DNA from: Chitinophaga hostae
GTDB lineage: Bacteria; Bacteroidota; Bacteroidia; Chitinophagales; Chitinophagaceae
NCBI RefSeq assembly: GCF_018224885.1
Contig: NZ_JAGTXB010000017.1
Coordinates: 116,654 to 180,653 of the forward strand
Reading direction: 5' to 3'
Length of the DNA stretch: 64,000 nucleotides
A program made the position numbers and the translations under genes. Under the pieces are notes generated by a model, which saw only the letters and a program-made list of their open reading frames with translations, did no database searches and had not been told where the DNA came from. Below are positions 1-9,338 of the stretch, piece by piece (the stretch's first letter is position 1; each line of letters starts with the position of its first letter).

Positions 1-2
1 TA

Positions 3-479
3 TTTCCTGCGATAGCAGATAACGGCCGGATGCCCACCATCATTGAGCGTTTAAGTGGTACCCCGGCACGCGTGGAAGAGATGACCCGGTTACTGGCGCC
101 AACCCTGCAAACCCAACAACTAAATGATAAATGGTCGGTTAAAGAACAGGTAGGACACCTGGGAGATATGGAACCCCTGTGGTCCGGCCGATTCGACGAT
201 TTCGTAAACGGGTTACCCGAACTCCGGGTGGCCGATTTAACCAATCAGCAAACCCATACCGCCAATCATAATGCCACCGATATTGCCGTATTATGGCAAC
301 GGTTCAGGGAGCAGCGTGAGCAACTGGTAAAACAGCTGCGCCAGTTGCCGGAAGAAGCATTGGAGAGAACGGCACTGCACCCGCGGTTAAAAACGCCCAT
401 GCGGATTATTGACCTGGCATATTTTGTTGCGGAACACGATGATCATCACCTGGCCGATATCCGGGAAATTACGGGGTAA
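3..479 (+). CDS. DinB-family protein, 5' end cut by window edge
   Basis: The frame is open from the first complete codon of the window, so the true start lies to the left; the first internal ATG is at 30. The visible part has the four-helix DinB/YfiT-like layout: an N-terminal helix, a KWSVKEQVGHLGD stretch with the first putative metal His, and a C-terminal EHDDHHLADI motif with the others. DinB-like proteins bind a divalent metal and some are thiol transferases, but the substrate here cannot be told. Homologues of this subgroup usually carry a few more residues before the NGRMP segment, which supports a start outside the window. It converges on the phosphopantetheinyl transferase with a 28-base gap. 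Confidence 0.8.
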   Translation, partial: FPAIADNGRMPTIIERLSGTPARVEEMTRLLAPTLQTQQLNDKWSVKEQVGHLGDMEPLWSGRFDDFVNGLPELRVADLTNQQTHTANHNATDIAVLWQRFREQREQLVKQLRQLPEEALERTALHPRLKTPMRIIDLAYFVAEHDDHHLADIREITG

Positions 480-507
480 ACAGCGGCATGCTATGCCTGC
501 TTTTCAT

Positions 508-1143
508 TTACAGGCTTATTTCTTCGATGGTTATATCCGGTGCGGCCACTGCGGTGGCCAGGTGGCAGACATATTTCGCTGCCAGGGGAATATTTTTCAG
601 ATACCAGGTGGTGTCCAGCAATTGCGCCGTTTCGTGATTGAGAACGGTTAAAGTGTTGAGTTCTGAAATACCAACACCATCCGCTTTCACCACTGCTTCC
701 TTGATGGTCCAATAGTGGTAAAACTGCGCCAGCGGATCGGCAGCGGAACGGATATCCTCCCACTCCTTCCCTGTAAACAGGCCGTTGAAATCCGAAAACT
801 CCACGGGCTTCACTTCTTCCAGATCAATTCCGATGCGGTCATCGGAACTCACCGCACAAACAACGAGGTTACCGGCATGCGAAATATTAAAATCCAAAGC
901 GCCATCCAGGTAAGGGCGGCCGGTAGCGGTATATTGCAGCTTATCCAGCAATGCAGATTTGCTGAAATGCGACATCGCCTTTATTAACAGGTGCTTCCCC
1001 AGCAAGGATGCATGCGCGTCCTGCCAGCGCCGATATGCACGGACTTTGCGGCTGACATCTGCCGGTACGGCGGCTAACAACGCAGCAAACCTATCGTGAG
1101 GCAGCTGATTTTCAAAACTTGTATAACAGATATAGATAGACAC
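508..1143 (-). CDS. 4'-phosphopantetheinyl transferase (Sfp type)
   Basis: Transfers the 4'-phosphopantetheine arm of coenzyme A to a carrier-protein serine in fatty-acid, polyketide or non-ribosomal peptide synthesis. All family motifs are visible in 211 residues: GRPY (75-78), FNISHAG (85-91), GIDLEEV (105-111, with the Mg-binding Asp and Glu) and WTIKEAVVK (145-153, with the Glu and Lys). The length fits the compact Sfp/AcpT class. No carrier protein or synthase gene lies in the window, so it probably serves distant clusters. It is divergent from the surface-repeat gene at 1266. The start is the only ATG that leaves the N-terminus of normal length. Confidence 0.93.
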   Translation of the reverse strand: MSIYICYTSFENQLPHDRFAALLAAVPADVSRKVRAYRRWQDAHASLLGKHLLIKAMSHFSKSALLDKLQYTATGRPYLDGALDFNISHAGNLVVCAVSSDDRIGIDLEEVKPVEFSDFNGLFTGKEWEDIRSAADPLAQFYHYWTIKEAVVKADGVGISELNTLTVLNHETAQLLDTTWYLKNIPLAAKYVCHLATAVAAPDITIEEISL

Positions 1144-1265
1144 CCGTTAAAAATATGCAAATACCGTTAATTTTAAAAACCTCCCGGAATCCCCGGGGCT
1201 GCTACCGGTTCCTGGAAGATAAATGCTGCCCGATATTCATTACATTCGATATTCAATCGTTACCT

Positions 1266-2441
1266 ATGCCTGTTCTGCGCTTGTTTTACAAAAGTATTAT
1301 CCCGCTTTTTCTGACATTGATATTGATGCAGCCCGCCACCGGCCGGCAGCACAGCTCCTGGACACTTTTATTGCTGAAGAAAGGACACCCGGTTGAACTC
1401 AAACAGGATATGTTTTCTTTCAGCGCCACGGGATTCTACCTCTATGAAAACTGTATCTATCATATTTTGCTGAAGAATAAAATAACGATAAATGGCCGCC
1501 TGCTCAGCGTAAAAAGAGATACGCTCCTCTTTACCAATTTCCTGAATGAGCACATCGCCGCCAAAAATTTCAGCACGCTGGATACGATAGCTGTTCCCTA
1601 TACCAATCTTAAACTGATGAGCGCAGGAGAACGCAACATCCTCCATTTTGAAGACTACGAAGGCATTTTTGAAAGCGCCGCCACACCGCGCGTTGTTCCT
1701 GCGAAATTTGCAAAGCTTCATACCAACGATTCAGCCTCGTATGAGCTAACTCCTTACTATGCACTCAGCGGGGCGGCCTGGGTATATGAAGAAAACGGAA
1801 AACTTTACTGGTATGAAGGCGCACCCGCGGCTCCCAAAAAAGAAGTGGGCATGTTACGCCATCCGTACAAAAAAAAGAATATTGCCTGGTTTACCCCCAA
1901 TAGTGTTGATGAAATAAACGGACTTGCCTTAGGAGCCTGGGCAGAAAGTATGAAGGGCGATGACATTAATGAGCGAGACAGCCTGAAAGTAAACGGCATT
2001 AACCTCGAAATAAATCCCATCATGCTTTTTGTGCTGATACGCGGTGCATGGAATGCAGGCTACCCCGATAGCCTTGGCTACTACCACACCGCTATTGAAA
2101 ACAATTACAGCACCACGCTCAACGGGATAAATGTGGGGGTATTGGCTACTGTAGGCAATTATCGTGTTCGTGGAATCAGTGTGGGCGGCATCACCACGGT
2201 TGTTGACCAAATGAGTGGCATCTGCATTACCGGCTTTAATAACTTCGCCTACGTTGCAGATGGTCTGCAATTTTCGCTTATCCGTAACAGGGCCACTGTG
2301 GCCAGAGGTATACAGGTAGGCATTTACAACAAAGCTACAAGGCTCAGGGGCATTCAGCTGGGATTATGGAATGTGAATGAACGGCGTTCCCTGCCTTTTA
2401 TTAACTGGCAGTTTACCAGCAGGCATAAAACCGGCGGGTAG
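1266..2441 (+). CDS. LA_2272-type surface repeat protein, exported
   Basis: The chosen ATG gives a good signal peptide (basic MPVLRLFYK start, then a hydrophobic core ending near PATGRQ); an in-frame ATG at 1155 would leave only 11 bases to the divergent phosphopantetheinyl transferase and add a poor N-terminus. The first half (about residues 30-220) is unrecognised. The last 150 residues contain degenerate glycine-rich units of the form G-I-x-V-G / G-I-Q-L-G with a period of roughly 14-20 residues, the pattern of the LA_2272 surface repeat family of unknown function. In Bacteroidota such proteins are usually predicted at the outer membrane. No operon partner is apparent. Confidence 0.7.
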   Translation: MPVLRLFYKSIIPLFLTLILMQPATGRQHSSWTLLLLKKGHPVELKQDMFSFSATGFYLYENCIYHILLKNKITINGRLLSVKRDTLLFTNFLNEHIAAKNFSTLDTIAVPYTNLKLMSAGERNILHFEDYEGIFESAATPRVVPAKFAKLHTNDSASYELTPYYALSGAAWVYEENGKLYWYEGAPAAPKKEVGMLRHPYKKKNIAWFTPNSVDEINGLALGAWAESMKGDDINERDSLKVNGINLEINPIMLFVLIRGAWNAGYPDSLGYYHTAIENNYSTTLNGINVGVLATVGNYRVRGISVGGITTVVDQMSGICITGFNNFAYVADGLQFSLIRNRATVARGIQVGIYNKATRLRGIQLGLWNVNERRSLPFINWQFTSRHKTGG

Positions 2442-2470
2442 TTGAATCACTGCTTTTGATCAAAAAAATT

Positions 2471-2478
2471 TAATTTTG
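2471..2478 (+). promoter_or_regulatory. -7 promoter element candidate for the SUKH gene
   Basis: TAATTTTG matches the Bacteroidota -7 consensus TAnnTTTG exactly, 28 bases before the ATG at 2506. A TTG lies at 2442 and a TTTG at 2455, neither at the ideal spacing, so only the -7 element is convincing. Confidence 0.3.
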
Positions 2479-2505
2479 GCAGGAAGACTTACAATAGCTT
2501 AGCAT

Positions 2506-3864
2506 ATGCAACAATATGAGGAACAGGTAAAAAGGATCAAAGAAAAGTTTGTTGCCGCCAGGAAAAAAGACCGGCGACGAAAAGTATTCGGCGCCGATTC
2601 GCACCGGTACATCATCAATAAACCACTGACCCAACAAGAGCTCACCGCCTTCGAAGAAAAATATCATATATCCGTTCCCGGTAGTTTCAGCGCATTCCTC
2701 CTTCAATTCGGCAATGGCGGGAAATCCTATGCAGATTCGGCAGCGGGGCCTTTTTATGGCATTTATCCATTGGGGGAAAGAACCGATGAATTAACCAGCC
2801 ATCCCGAAAAATACCTCCGCGAACCCGTAAAAATATACCCGGGACTTACTGCCGGTACCTGGACGGAGATGATCATCCCTTTTGAAAACGATGATATGTC
2901 CGACGAGGAATTCGACACCGCCACGGGCGAAATTTATGCAGGTATCCTTCCACTGGGCTCACAAGGATGCACCTACCTGCACGGACTGGTCCTTAATGGC
3001 CCCCATAGCGGGAAGGTGGTCAACATTGATATGGACCGGCAGCGTCCCTCTTTCACCTTTGAAGATACTTTCCTGGATTGGTATGAACGCTGGCTGGATG
3101 AAATTATTTCGGGCGACCTTATCCTGGATACCCCCAGCTGGTTTGGATATACCATGGGAGGAAGCGTAACAGGTTTGTTGGAAAAATACCAGTCGGCCAA
3201 TGACGACAACACCAGGCAACATTGCCTGAGCGCCATGCTCACCAAACAAAACATTCCTGACGGGATCATTCGCCTGCTTGAAAAAGAATACCAGTTGGCC
3301 ACCGGCGGGTGCAAAAAGCTATTGCTTCAAATGCTGACACGCCATAATTATCAACTGGCCAAACCCTACCTGGCAGCGTATTGCGACGTTGACCTGTTAG
3401 CCGTTTTCCAGTTTATTTACTGGTATGCCAAAGATAAAAGCATCGAATGGCGGGACATCATTGAAAAGAATATTGCTCATATCTCTGACGGAGAAACATT
3501 CCGGTTTTGTACCTACCTGCTGGTAGCTGCCCCGGCAGATTACGGGCCCCTGGTTAGTCCTGCGACAAAAAACGACAATGAATCCATCAGGGCCACCGCG
3601 TTCTATACGCTTGGTCAGCTACCGCACAAAGCCGCTTACCTCAGCGATTTCATCAGTGGTTTGGATGACAGCTCCCCTCACGTAATACTGATGGCGCTGC
3701 AGGCACTCCATGGCATAACAGATAATAGATTGCTGCCGGCGTATAAAAAACTGTTGGAAAGATTCCCCACAGAGCAGGATTATATACTATCGAATCTCGG
3801 CCAACGGCTGGCGGAGATGGGGCTCACCATTCCTGAATTGAGAAAACAGCTACCAGGAGAATAA
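2506..3864 (+). CDS. SUKH (SMI1/KNR4) domain protein with C-terminal HEAT-like repeats
   Basis: Residues about 40-205 form a SMI1/KNR4 (SUKH) domain: the LTQQELTAFEEKYHISVPGSF start, an FLLQFGNGG turn, an acidic central loop and the FEDTFLDWYERWLDEI closing helix. SUKH proteins are often immunity proteins against contact-delivered nuclease or deaminase toxins; others are general adaptor proteins. Residues about 215-450 are helical repeats resembling HEAT/armadillo units. There is no signal peptide, so it should be cytoplasmic. No toxin gene is next to it, so an immunity role is only a possibility. The start is the first ATG after a TAATTTTG promoter element. Confidence 0.78.
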   Translation: MQQYEEQVKRIKEKFVAARKKDRRRKVFGADSHRYIINKPLTQQELTAFEEKYHISVPGSFSAFLLQFGNGGKSYADSAAGPFYGIYPLGERTDELTSHPEKYLREPVKIYPGLTAGTWTEMIIPFENDDMSDEEFDTATGEIYAGILPLGSQGCTYLHGLVLNGPHSGKVVNIDMDRQRPSFTFEDTFLDWYERWLDEIISGDLILDTPSWFGYTMGGSVTGLLEKYQSANDDNTRQHCLSAMLTKQNIPDGIIRLLEKEYQLATGGCKKLLLQMLTRHNYQLAKPYLAAYCDVDLLAVFQFIYWYAKDKSIEWRDIIEKNIAHISDGETFRFCTYLLVAAPADYGPLVSPATKNDNESIRATAFYTLGQLPHKAAYLSDFISGLDDSSPHVILMALQALHGITDNRLLPAYKKLLERFPTEQDYILSNLGQRLAEMGLTIPELRKQLPGE

Positions 3865-3994
3865 CTTAGCTGCCTGAACACATCGGAATGAATAAAATGA
3901 ACAGCCCACCAGCCATGTTTTCTCCCTATCTTTATTAGCGTCGCTATTATCCGGTACCCTACGTGTTATCCAGCCCTAAACATCAAGCTCCATC

Positions 3995-4801
3995 ATGAAA
4001 AAACTCGGCCGTGGTTTAAAAAGAGTCTATGTTTTTTTATTCGTCCGTAAGGCGCTTTATCCGATGCATTTGTTTGTTTACAAACTGAGCATGTTTGGCC
4101 TTGGTATCAGGAATCATGAAAACAGTACGGTATCCGGAGAAAAAGCATTTCTCAGGTATCTTATCTCCCGGAAAAAATTATTGTCGGGAGCCATCCTCGA
4201 CATCGGCGCCAACGTAGGCGACTATTCGGTGATGCTCAGGAAAAACGGCATTTCCCTGCCCCTGTTTGCGTTTGAGCCACATCCGGTAGCGTTCAAAAAA
4301 CTGGAACTGGCCGCTATTGAATACCAGTTCACACCTGTGTTTAAAGGCGCCGGGGAAGTTTCATCCAGCGCTATGATCTATGATTACTCCGGCAACGGCG
4401 GTTCCGAACACGCCAGCATGTACCGGGAAGTGATTGAACAACTCCACCATGGCGAAGCAGAAGAACTGCCCATAGAAATAACAACTATTGATGAATTTGT
4501 AGCACTCGAAAATATTTCCAGGATTGCCCTGTTAAAAATTGATACCGAAGGGCATGAACTCTCCGTACTAAAAGGGGCAAAACAAACCATTCAGCGCGGG
4601 TTGGCGGAAATTATACAAATAGAATTCAACGAGATGAATGTCATCTCCAAAACTTTTTTTAAAGATATTGTAGACCTCCTCCCGGGATATGATTTCTACA
4701 GGTTACTGCCCGACGGGCTGAAAGCTTTAGGCACTTATAAATCCACCCATTTTGAAATCTTCTCCTTTCAGAACATCGTGGCAATAAAAAAAATGTCATG
4801 A
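3995..4801 (+). CDS. FkbM-family SAM-dependent methyltransferase
   Basis: A class I methyltransferase of the FkbM type, which in polysaccharide loci usually O-methylates sugars. The SAM-binding motif DIGANVGDY is at residues 69-77, followed by FAFEPHPVAF; the family signature ALLKIDTEGHELSVLKGA lies near residue 180. The N-terminal 45 residues are basic and hydrophobic, as is common in this family. It runs against the minus-strand exopolysaccharide operon and its stop overlaps the stop of the last operon gene, so it may be an accessory decorating enzyme of the same polymer with separate transcription. Confidence 0.88.
   Translation: MKKLGRGLKRVYVFLFVRKALYPMHLFVYKLSMFGLGIRNHENSTVSGEKAFLRYLISRKKLLSGAILDIGANVGDYSVMLRKNGISLPLFAFEPHPVAFKKLELAAIEYQFTPVFKGAGEVSSSAMIYDYSGNGGSEHASMYREVIEQLHHGEAEELPIEITTIDEFVALENISRIALLKIDTEGHELSVLKGAKQTIQRGLAEIIQIEFNEMNVISKTFFKDIVDLLPGYDFYRLLPDGLKALGTYKSTHFEIFSFQNIVAIKKMS
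4796..4801. other. Shared stop palindrome of two convergent genes
   Basis: TCATGA reads as a TGA stop on both strands: bases 4799-4801 end the plus-strand FkbM gene and the complement of 4796-4798 ends the minus-strand glycosyltransferase. The two genes overlap tail to tail by six bases, leaving no room for a terminator between them. Confidence 0.9.
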
Positions 4802-6043
4802 TCTCAACACCGCTTCAAACCTGGTCATGATCTCCTCCTTCGACAAACAGGTAGCAGCATAATTCCTCGCGTTCCTTGCCAAACCGGAAAGGTCCGTTGT
4901 TACGGCCCGGTCAATAGCCGCAGCCAATGCCGCATCATCACCGCTGTTAATCAACAGTCCCATTTCATGTTGCTTTACCAGTTCATACAGGGAGCTGCCT
5001 TCATTCGCCGTAATGATGGCAATTCCGCCCACCGCCATAATGGTTGTCAGTTTTGATGGCATCACCAGTTCGCTCGCCTCATTTTTCTGGATCACCAGGT
5101 GTATATCTGCCATATTGAGAAAATCGTTGAAATGTTCCACAGGCTGTAATGGGAGAAAGTACACATTAGGGAGTTCCAGGCTTTCGGCCAGTGCCTGTAA
5201 CCGGCCCCTGTGCGGGCCGGAGCCACAGATAAGAAACTTAATGGAAGACTGGTGTTTTAATACGGCTGCTGCATATAAAATAGATTCAAGCCCCTGTTTC
5301 TCGCCCAACGCACCGGAGTAAAGTATCAGCTTATCGTCTTTCCCAAAACCGGATTTTATCTTTAAGGCGGCCCTGTCGATAACCGGGTAAAATCGCTGCA
5401 GATCTACCCAATTGGGAAACGAGCTGATATCTTTGCCGGCCTTCTCTTTTATCATCCTGATCATTCCTTCGGAAATACTGGTTACCACGTCTGCCCTCGT
5501 CAGTATAAATTTTTCTACCCCGAACAGCCGCCTGATCAGCCATTTCGATCGTATCATATTCAAATTACGGGCGGCCTCAATCTGCAGGTCCTGTATGTGA
5601 TATATAAATTTAGCCCGACCTACGCGCTTATAAAAAGCACCCAGCAATCCCAGCTGGAACGATGGAGATACCGTCATGACCACATCAAATTTCCTGGAAA
5701 ACAGTACCTGCAATAATTTCCATCCGGAAGAAAAAAAGAAGCTCATGTCCTGCAGTACCCTTCTTGCACCCGAAGGTGATATAGGAATATATTGGGGACA
5801 CCTGTAAATGGTGACAAAGTCAATGGGCCCTTCACCATCTATCCATTTTTCACGGGTATACCTGTATTTTTTATTGTTATAAGGAGATTGAACCCGCCAT
5901 TGGGGGTAGTAAGGATAAGAGGTGATCACGGTACATTCGTACCCTTTTGCTGCCAGCCAGCGGATCATTTCCCCGTTATACTTCCCTATGCCGTTCAATT
6001 CGGGGGAAAAATTACCGGTGATTAAAAGTAGCCGCCGCCTCAT
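4796..6043 (-). CDS. Glycosyltransferase family 4, WcaI-like
   Basis: A GT-B fold retaining glycosyltransferase that adds one sugar to the lipid-linked repeat unit. The N-terminal half has the nucleotide-fold start LLLITGNFSPELNGIGKYNGEM, typical of the colanic-acid WcaI group; the C-terminal half has FLICGSGPHRGRLQAL and a donor-site region NEASELVMPSKLTTIMAVGG. The 415-residue length is normal. It directly follows the sugar-phosphate transferase at 6044 with no gap, as the last gene of the exopolysaccharide operon. Its TGA stop shares the palindrome TCATGA with the stop of the convergent FkbM gene. Confidence 0.9.
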   Translation of the reverse strand: MRRRLLLITGNFSPELNGIGKYNGEMIRWLAAKGYECTVITSYPYYPQWRVQSPYNNKKYRYTREKWIDGEGPIDFVTIYRCPQYIPISPSGARRVLQDMSFFFSSGWKLLQVLFSRKFDVVMTVSPSFQLGLLGAFYKRVGRAKFIYHIQDLQIEAARNLNMIRSKWLIRRLFGVEKFILTRADVVTSISEGMIRMIKEKAGKDISSFPNWVDLQRFYPVIDRAALKIKSGFGKDDKLILYSGALGEKQGLESILYAAAVLKHQSSIKFLICGSGPHRGRLQALAESLELPNVYFLPLQPVEHFNDFLNMADIHLVIQKNEASELVMPSKLTTIMAVGGIAIITANEGSSLYELVKQHEMGLLINSGDDAALAAAIDRAVTTDLSGLARNARNYAATCLSKEEIMTRFEAVLRS

Positions 6044-7450
6044 TTAATACGCATTTTTGTCTCCTTTGACGAGGTTGACCAACGTTTGTGAAATGATCTG
6101 GCAGTCGAGCCAGAAGCTGTAATTTTCAATATACCAGAGGTCAAAGTTGATACGCCGCTGCATCTGCCCGGCTTTATGGTTCTCGCCCCTGCAGCCGTTT
6201 ACCTGGGCCCAGCCTGTAATACCGGGTTTCACCAGGTGCCGCAGCATATAATGCTGGATGGTATCTTTCAGTTCCAGGTGCATCAGCGTAGCATGGGGCC
6301 GCGGGCCTACAAACGACATATCTCCTTTCAGCACATTAATAAACTGCGGCAGTTCATCCAGGCTGGTTCTCCTGAGGAAACTGCCCAACCGTGTTACCCT
6401 TGGATCGCCGGGCATGGTAGCGGCGAAAGCGCCTCCCTCACTGGCAGCAGCATCTGATCTCATAGTACGGAATTTATAACAGGTTAACCTGCTTTTTTTC
6501 AATCCCCATCGCTCCTGTTTATAAATAACAGGTCCGGGTGAAGTGAGTTTGATGAGCAAAGCGATCAGCACAAACAGCCAGGAAAAGGTGATCAGCAATA
6601 CCAGCGTAAAACAAATATCAAATACCCGTTTGATCAGTTGATGCCTTGGTTCGTCGAGCGGGGAAGAACGGATCGTGATGAGCGGAAACGGCCCAAACAA
6701 ACTCATACTCACTGTAGAAGTGCAATGCTGATAGAAACTGGCGATGATTTTTACCCGCTTGGTAGCCTTTTCGCTTGCCAGGATGATGCTCTCCGTTTGT
6801 TCTTTTGACTGGTCAGACAGCGCCACTACTACTTCATCGATTTCATGCGCATCCAGTATATGTTCTATTTCGGACAACCGGCCCAGGTAATTACCGTTCA
6901 GCGAAGGATGCGAATGATCATCTACAAACCCAATGCACCGGTAGCCGAAATGATCATTTTGCGTAATGGTTTGATGAAAATTAAGACCGGCTTCTCCTGT
7001 GCCCACAATCAGGATATTCTTCGAATTATAGCCATGGGACCAGATTTTCAGCATAAATTTTTTGACCAGGAATTTTGCTATGGTCATCCCGATAAAAATA
7101 TTCGCAGTGTAAATGAATACAAATGTCCTGGAATAGGGAAAGTACTTGTACCCATAGAAGAACACGAACGTAAGTATACCGGTGTTGAGGAGGAGGGTTT
7201 TGAGGATCGCCACAAACTCAAAGGAGAATGGCCTGGACCTGAAATCATCATACAGATGGAGATAAAAGCCTACCACCAGCCATACCAGCATGTCGATAAA
7301 TAATATCTGCACAGTGAGGGTATCAAAAGGTACGCCATAACGCATACTGATGAACTCATAAGCCAGCAGATAAGCCGCTGCCAATACCAGCCAGTCGGCT
7401 GCTATCCGTAGTATTCCCGCATAATTCAAAGGCGTTTTCATATAGATCAA
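6044..7450 (-). CDS. Undecaprenyl-phosphate sugar phosphotransferase (WcaJ/WbaP-like)
   Basis: Starts repeat-unit synthesis by moving a sugar-1-phosphate to undecaprenyl phosphate at the inner membrane. The 468 residues show four to five N-terminal membrane helices, a Rossmann-like CoA-binding-type middle domain (ILIVGTGEAGLNFHQ) and a C-terminal bacterial sugar transferase domain with KRVFDICFT, YKQERWG, YKFRTMR, RRTSLDELPQFINVLKGDMSFVGPRP and KPGITGWAQVNG. These match the glucose-phosphate transferase group by pattern; the actual sugar is not proven. Start may be the first ATG or the one three codons later. It lies 26 bases after the FkbM gene and abuts the next glycosyltransferase. Confidence 0.93.
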   Translation of the reverse strand: MIYMKTPLNYAGILRIAADWLVLAAAYLLAYEFISMRYGVPFDTLTVQILFIDMLVWLVVGFYLHLYDDFRSRPFSFEFVAILKTLLLNTGILTFVFFYGYKYFPYSRTFVFIYTANIFIGMTIAKFLVKKFMLKIWSHGYNSKNILIVGTGEAGLNFHQTITQNDHFGYRCIGFVDDHSHPSLNGNYLGRLSEIEHILDAHEIDEVVVALSDQSKEQTESIILASEKATKRVKIIASFYQHCTSTVSMSLFGPFPLITIRSSPLDEPRHQLIKRVFDICFTLVLLITFSWLFVLIALLIKLTSPGPVIYKQERWGLKKSRLTCYKFRTMRSDAAASEGGAFAATMPGDPRVTRLGSFLRRTSLDELPQFINVLKGDMSFVGPRPHATLMHLELKDTIQHYMLRHLVKPGITGWAQVNGCRGENHKAGQMQRRINFDLWYIENYSFWLDCQIISQTLVNLVKGDKNAY

Positions 7451-7476
7451 TTTGCAAACGTTAGTATTATAACCGT

Positions 7477-8214
7477 CTACGATTTTCTTTTATACAGCAG
7501 ATCCATTTGCAGGATCTGTAGGGTTCCCGATTGTAAAAAACTGACAGGTGCGATAAATTCAAAGCCCAGCTTCTTTACATAGTCATGCATTTCATCAAAT
7601 AAGGGTTCTCCGTCGTACATAGCCACAAAAGAGGTTTCGAACAGCAGGTAATCGATATGCTGCAGACTATGTGCTGCACCGAGTAATACTTCTTTCTCAA
7701 ATCCCTGTACATCCAGCTTTAGCAAGGTTGGAGAGGTAAGGGAAAGATCTTTCAGCACGTTGTCCATTTGTCGCACCACTACTTTTATAGAAAAGGTATC
7801 TGCTGTACGCGGTACCAGTTCCCGTTGCAAGGCCGATACCTGCAGTGCAGAACTGGCATGGGAATAGGCGTTGGAGAAAAAGTCGATCACACCGTCGTCA
7901 CTTCCGAGCGCATAATTAAAGGCTTGTACGGCGGGGACCCTGCGTGTGTTATGCTGCAGTGTTTTGAAGGTACCCGGCACCGGTTCGAAAGCATATATTT
8001 TTGCTGCCGGGTATTGCCAGGCAGTAGCCAGTGCAAACTGTCCTTTATTAGCGCCCACGTCCAACACCGTTTTCAGCTCAGGTATATAATGCCTGCAATT
8101 ATGAAGCACCTGGGTAGACGCGATGGAAGCGCCATTTTTCATGATAAAGGAAATTCCTTTTCGTGTATGAAAAATTACTTTGGCTGCATCGGCAATTCTG
8201 AAAAATATATTCAT
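7477..8214 (-). CDS. FkbM-family methyltransferase
   Basis: A FkbM-type O-methyltransferase expected to decorate the exopolysaccharide. It shows TVLDVGANKGQFALAT as motif I, IYAFEPVPGTFKTL after it, and LLKLDVQGFEKEVLLGA as the family signature. I chose the start at 8214 (MNIFFRIADAAKVIF) rather than the upstream ATG at 8238 because it forms an ATGA overlap with the stop of the preceding glycosyltransferase, a sign of translational coupling. It is followed 26 bases later by the sugar-phosphate transferase. Confidence 0.9.
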   Translation of the reverse strand: MNIFFRIADAAKVIFHTRKGISFIMKNGASIASTQVLHNCRHYIPELKTVLDVGANKGQFALATAWQYPAAKIYAFEPVPGTFKTLQHNTRRVPAVQAFNYALGSDDGVIDFFSNAYSHASSALQVSALQRELVPRTADTFSIKVVVRQMDNVLKDLSLTSPTLLKLDVQGFEKEVLLGAAHSLQHIDYLLFETSFVAMYDGEPLFDEMHDYVKKLGFEFIAPVSFLQSGTLQILQMDLLYKRKS

Positions 8215-9317
8215 TTCAAAAATTTGTGGTTCCAACAATCCTGGTAGAATGCCAGTGTTTCCTGTACCGTTTTTTGCCAGGTAAACATTTCTGCCTGTTT
8301 CAATCCTTTATCGATCATTTGTTGTTTGTACTGCGCATTTTCAAGTTTCCGGATGCCGCCGGCAAATGCGGCAGGTTCTGCGCGATCCACCAGCACACCT
8401 GCCTGTCCTACTACTTCGGGAATAGCCGTAAAATTGGAAGACACTACCACGCAACCTGCTTTCATGGCCTCTCCCGGGGGAAACCCAAATCCTTCATATA
8501 CGGATGGATACAGCATGCAGAAAGCGTAGTTATACAACACGTTCAGGTCGGCCGAAGAAACAACCGGCAACAGCTGGTAGCGGCCGGGGAGCAAGGTTTC
8601 CAGCTGTTCCGTTTCCTGCATACCCCATGGTTCCCCTCCTACTACTACCAACCGGTAGTGTTCCGGCAACTGCTGCATAGTGGCTATCGCCACCTTGAAA
8701 TTCTTGTACTTGTTTCTTGCCCCTACATATAAAATATAGGTTTGCTGCAGATCCAGCGGAAGCGTGCATACCGGCGGCCGGCTTTTATCTGCCGGATAAA
8801 AATCATCCGCTATTCCGTGATGGATGACTTTGATCTTTTTATCTGCCGTTGCCGGGTAAAAATGCAACAGCTCTTTCCGGGTACTCTCCGAAATACAGAT
8901 AATACCATCGGCTCTTTTGAGGCCGTAAGCTTTCTGGGTGGTATTGGCCAATCCGCGCGGGAAAGGCGTTGCCAGCTTTCGTTCATGTGCAAAATCATGC
9001 ACCGTTAAAATATTCACCACATTCTGCTGCGGCGATACCCGCAGGTAACCGCTATGAAAAACAGCCGCTTCAGGCAATTTCCGTTGCAACGGCAGATATC
9101 GCAAACAGCGGGAAGGAATGCTGCTTTCCCTGATACAACGAAAATTATTATAGTTGATCTTCTGCTCAAAAATGTTGGGAGAAGATGACCGGGTATTCAA
9201 AAAATGTACATCAAGACCACTGTCATGAATGCCTTTTATCAGCTCGTACCAGTACACAGATACGCCGCCAGCTTTCTGGATGGTAAACACGATATTATCA
9301 AGATATAACTCCATCAT
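8211..9317 (-). CDS. Glycosyltransferase family 4 (GT1/GT4 type)
   Basis: GT-B glycosyltransferase of the exopolysaccharide operon. The acceptor-side start LDNIVFTIQKAGGVSVYWYELI is that of mannosyltransferase-like GT4 enzymes; ADGIICISESTRKELL and KIKVIHHGI sit mid-protein; the donor site is YPSVYEGFGFPPGEAMKAG with the E-x7-E pair, then SNFTAIPEVVGQAG. The sugar donor is not predictable beyond this class. The start can be either of two adjacent ATGs (9317 or 9314). It follows the polymerase gene by 21 bases and its stop is inside the start of the FkbM gene. Confidence 0.92.
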   Translation of the reverse strand: MMELYLDNIVFTIQKAGGVSVYWYELIKGIHDSGLDVHFLNTRSSSPNIFEQKINYNNFRCIRESSIPSRCLRYLPLQRKLPEAAVFHSGYLRVSPQQNVVNILTVHDFAHERKLATPFPRGLANTTQKAYGLKRADGIICISESTRKELLHFYPATADKKIKVIHHGIADDFYPADKSRPPVCTLPLDLQQTYILYVGARNKYKNFKVAIATMQQLPEHYRLVVVGGEPWGMQETEQLETLLPGRYQLLPVVSSADLNVLYNYAFCMLYPSVYEGFGFPPGEAMKAGCVVVSSNFTAIPEVVGQAGVLVDRAEPAAFAGGIRKLENAQYKQQMIDKGLKQAEMFTWQKTVQETLAFYQDCWNHKFLK

Positions 9318-9338
9318 TCATAATTAATACCACATGGC

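Noticed and set aside
480..507. Terminator between the DinB and phosphopantetheinyl transferase genes
   Set aside because: Only a 5-bp GCCTG/CAGGC pairing near 496-516, partly inside coding sequence; too weak to call.
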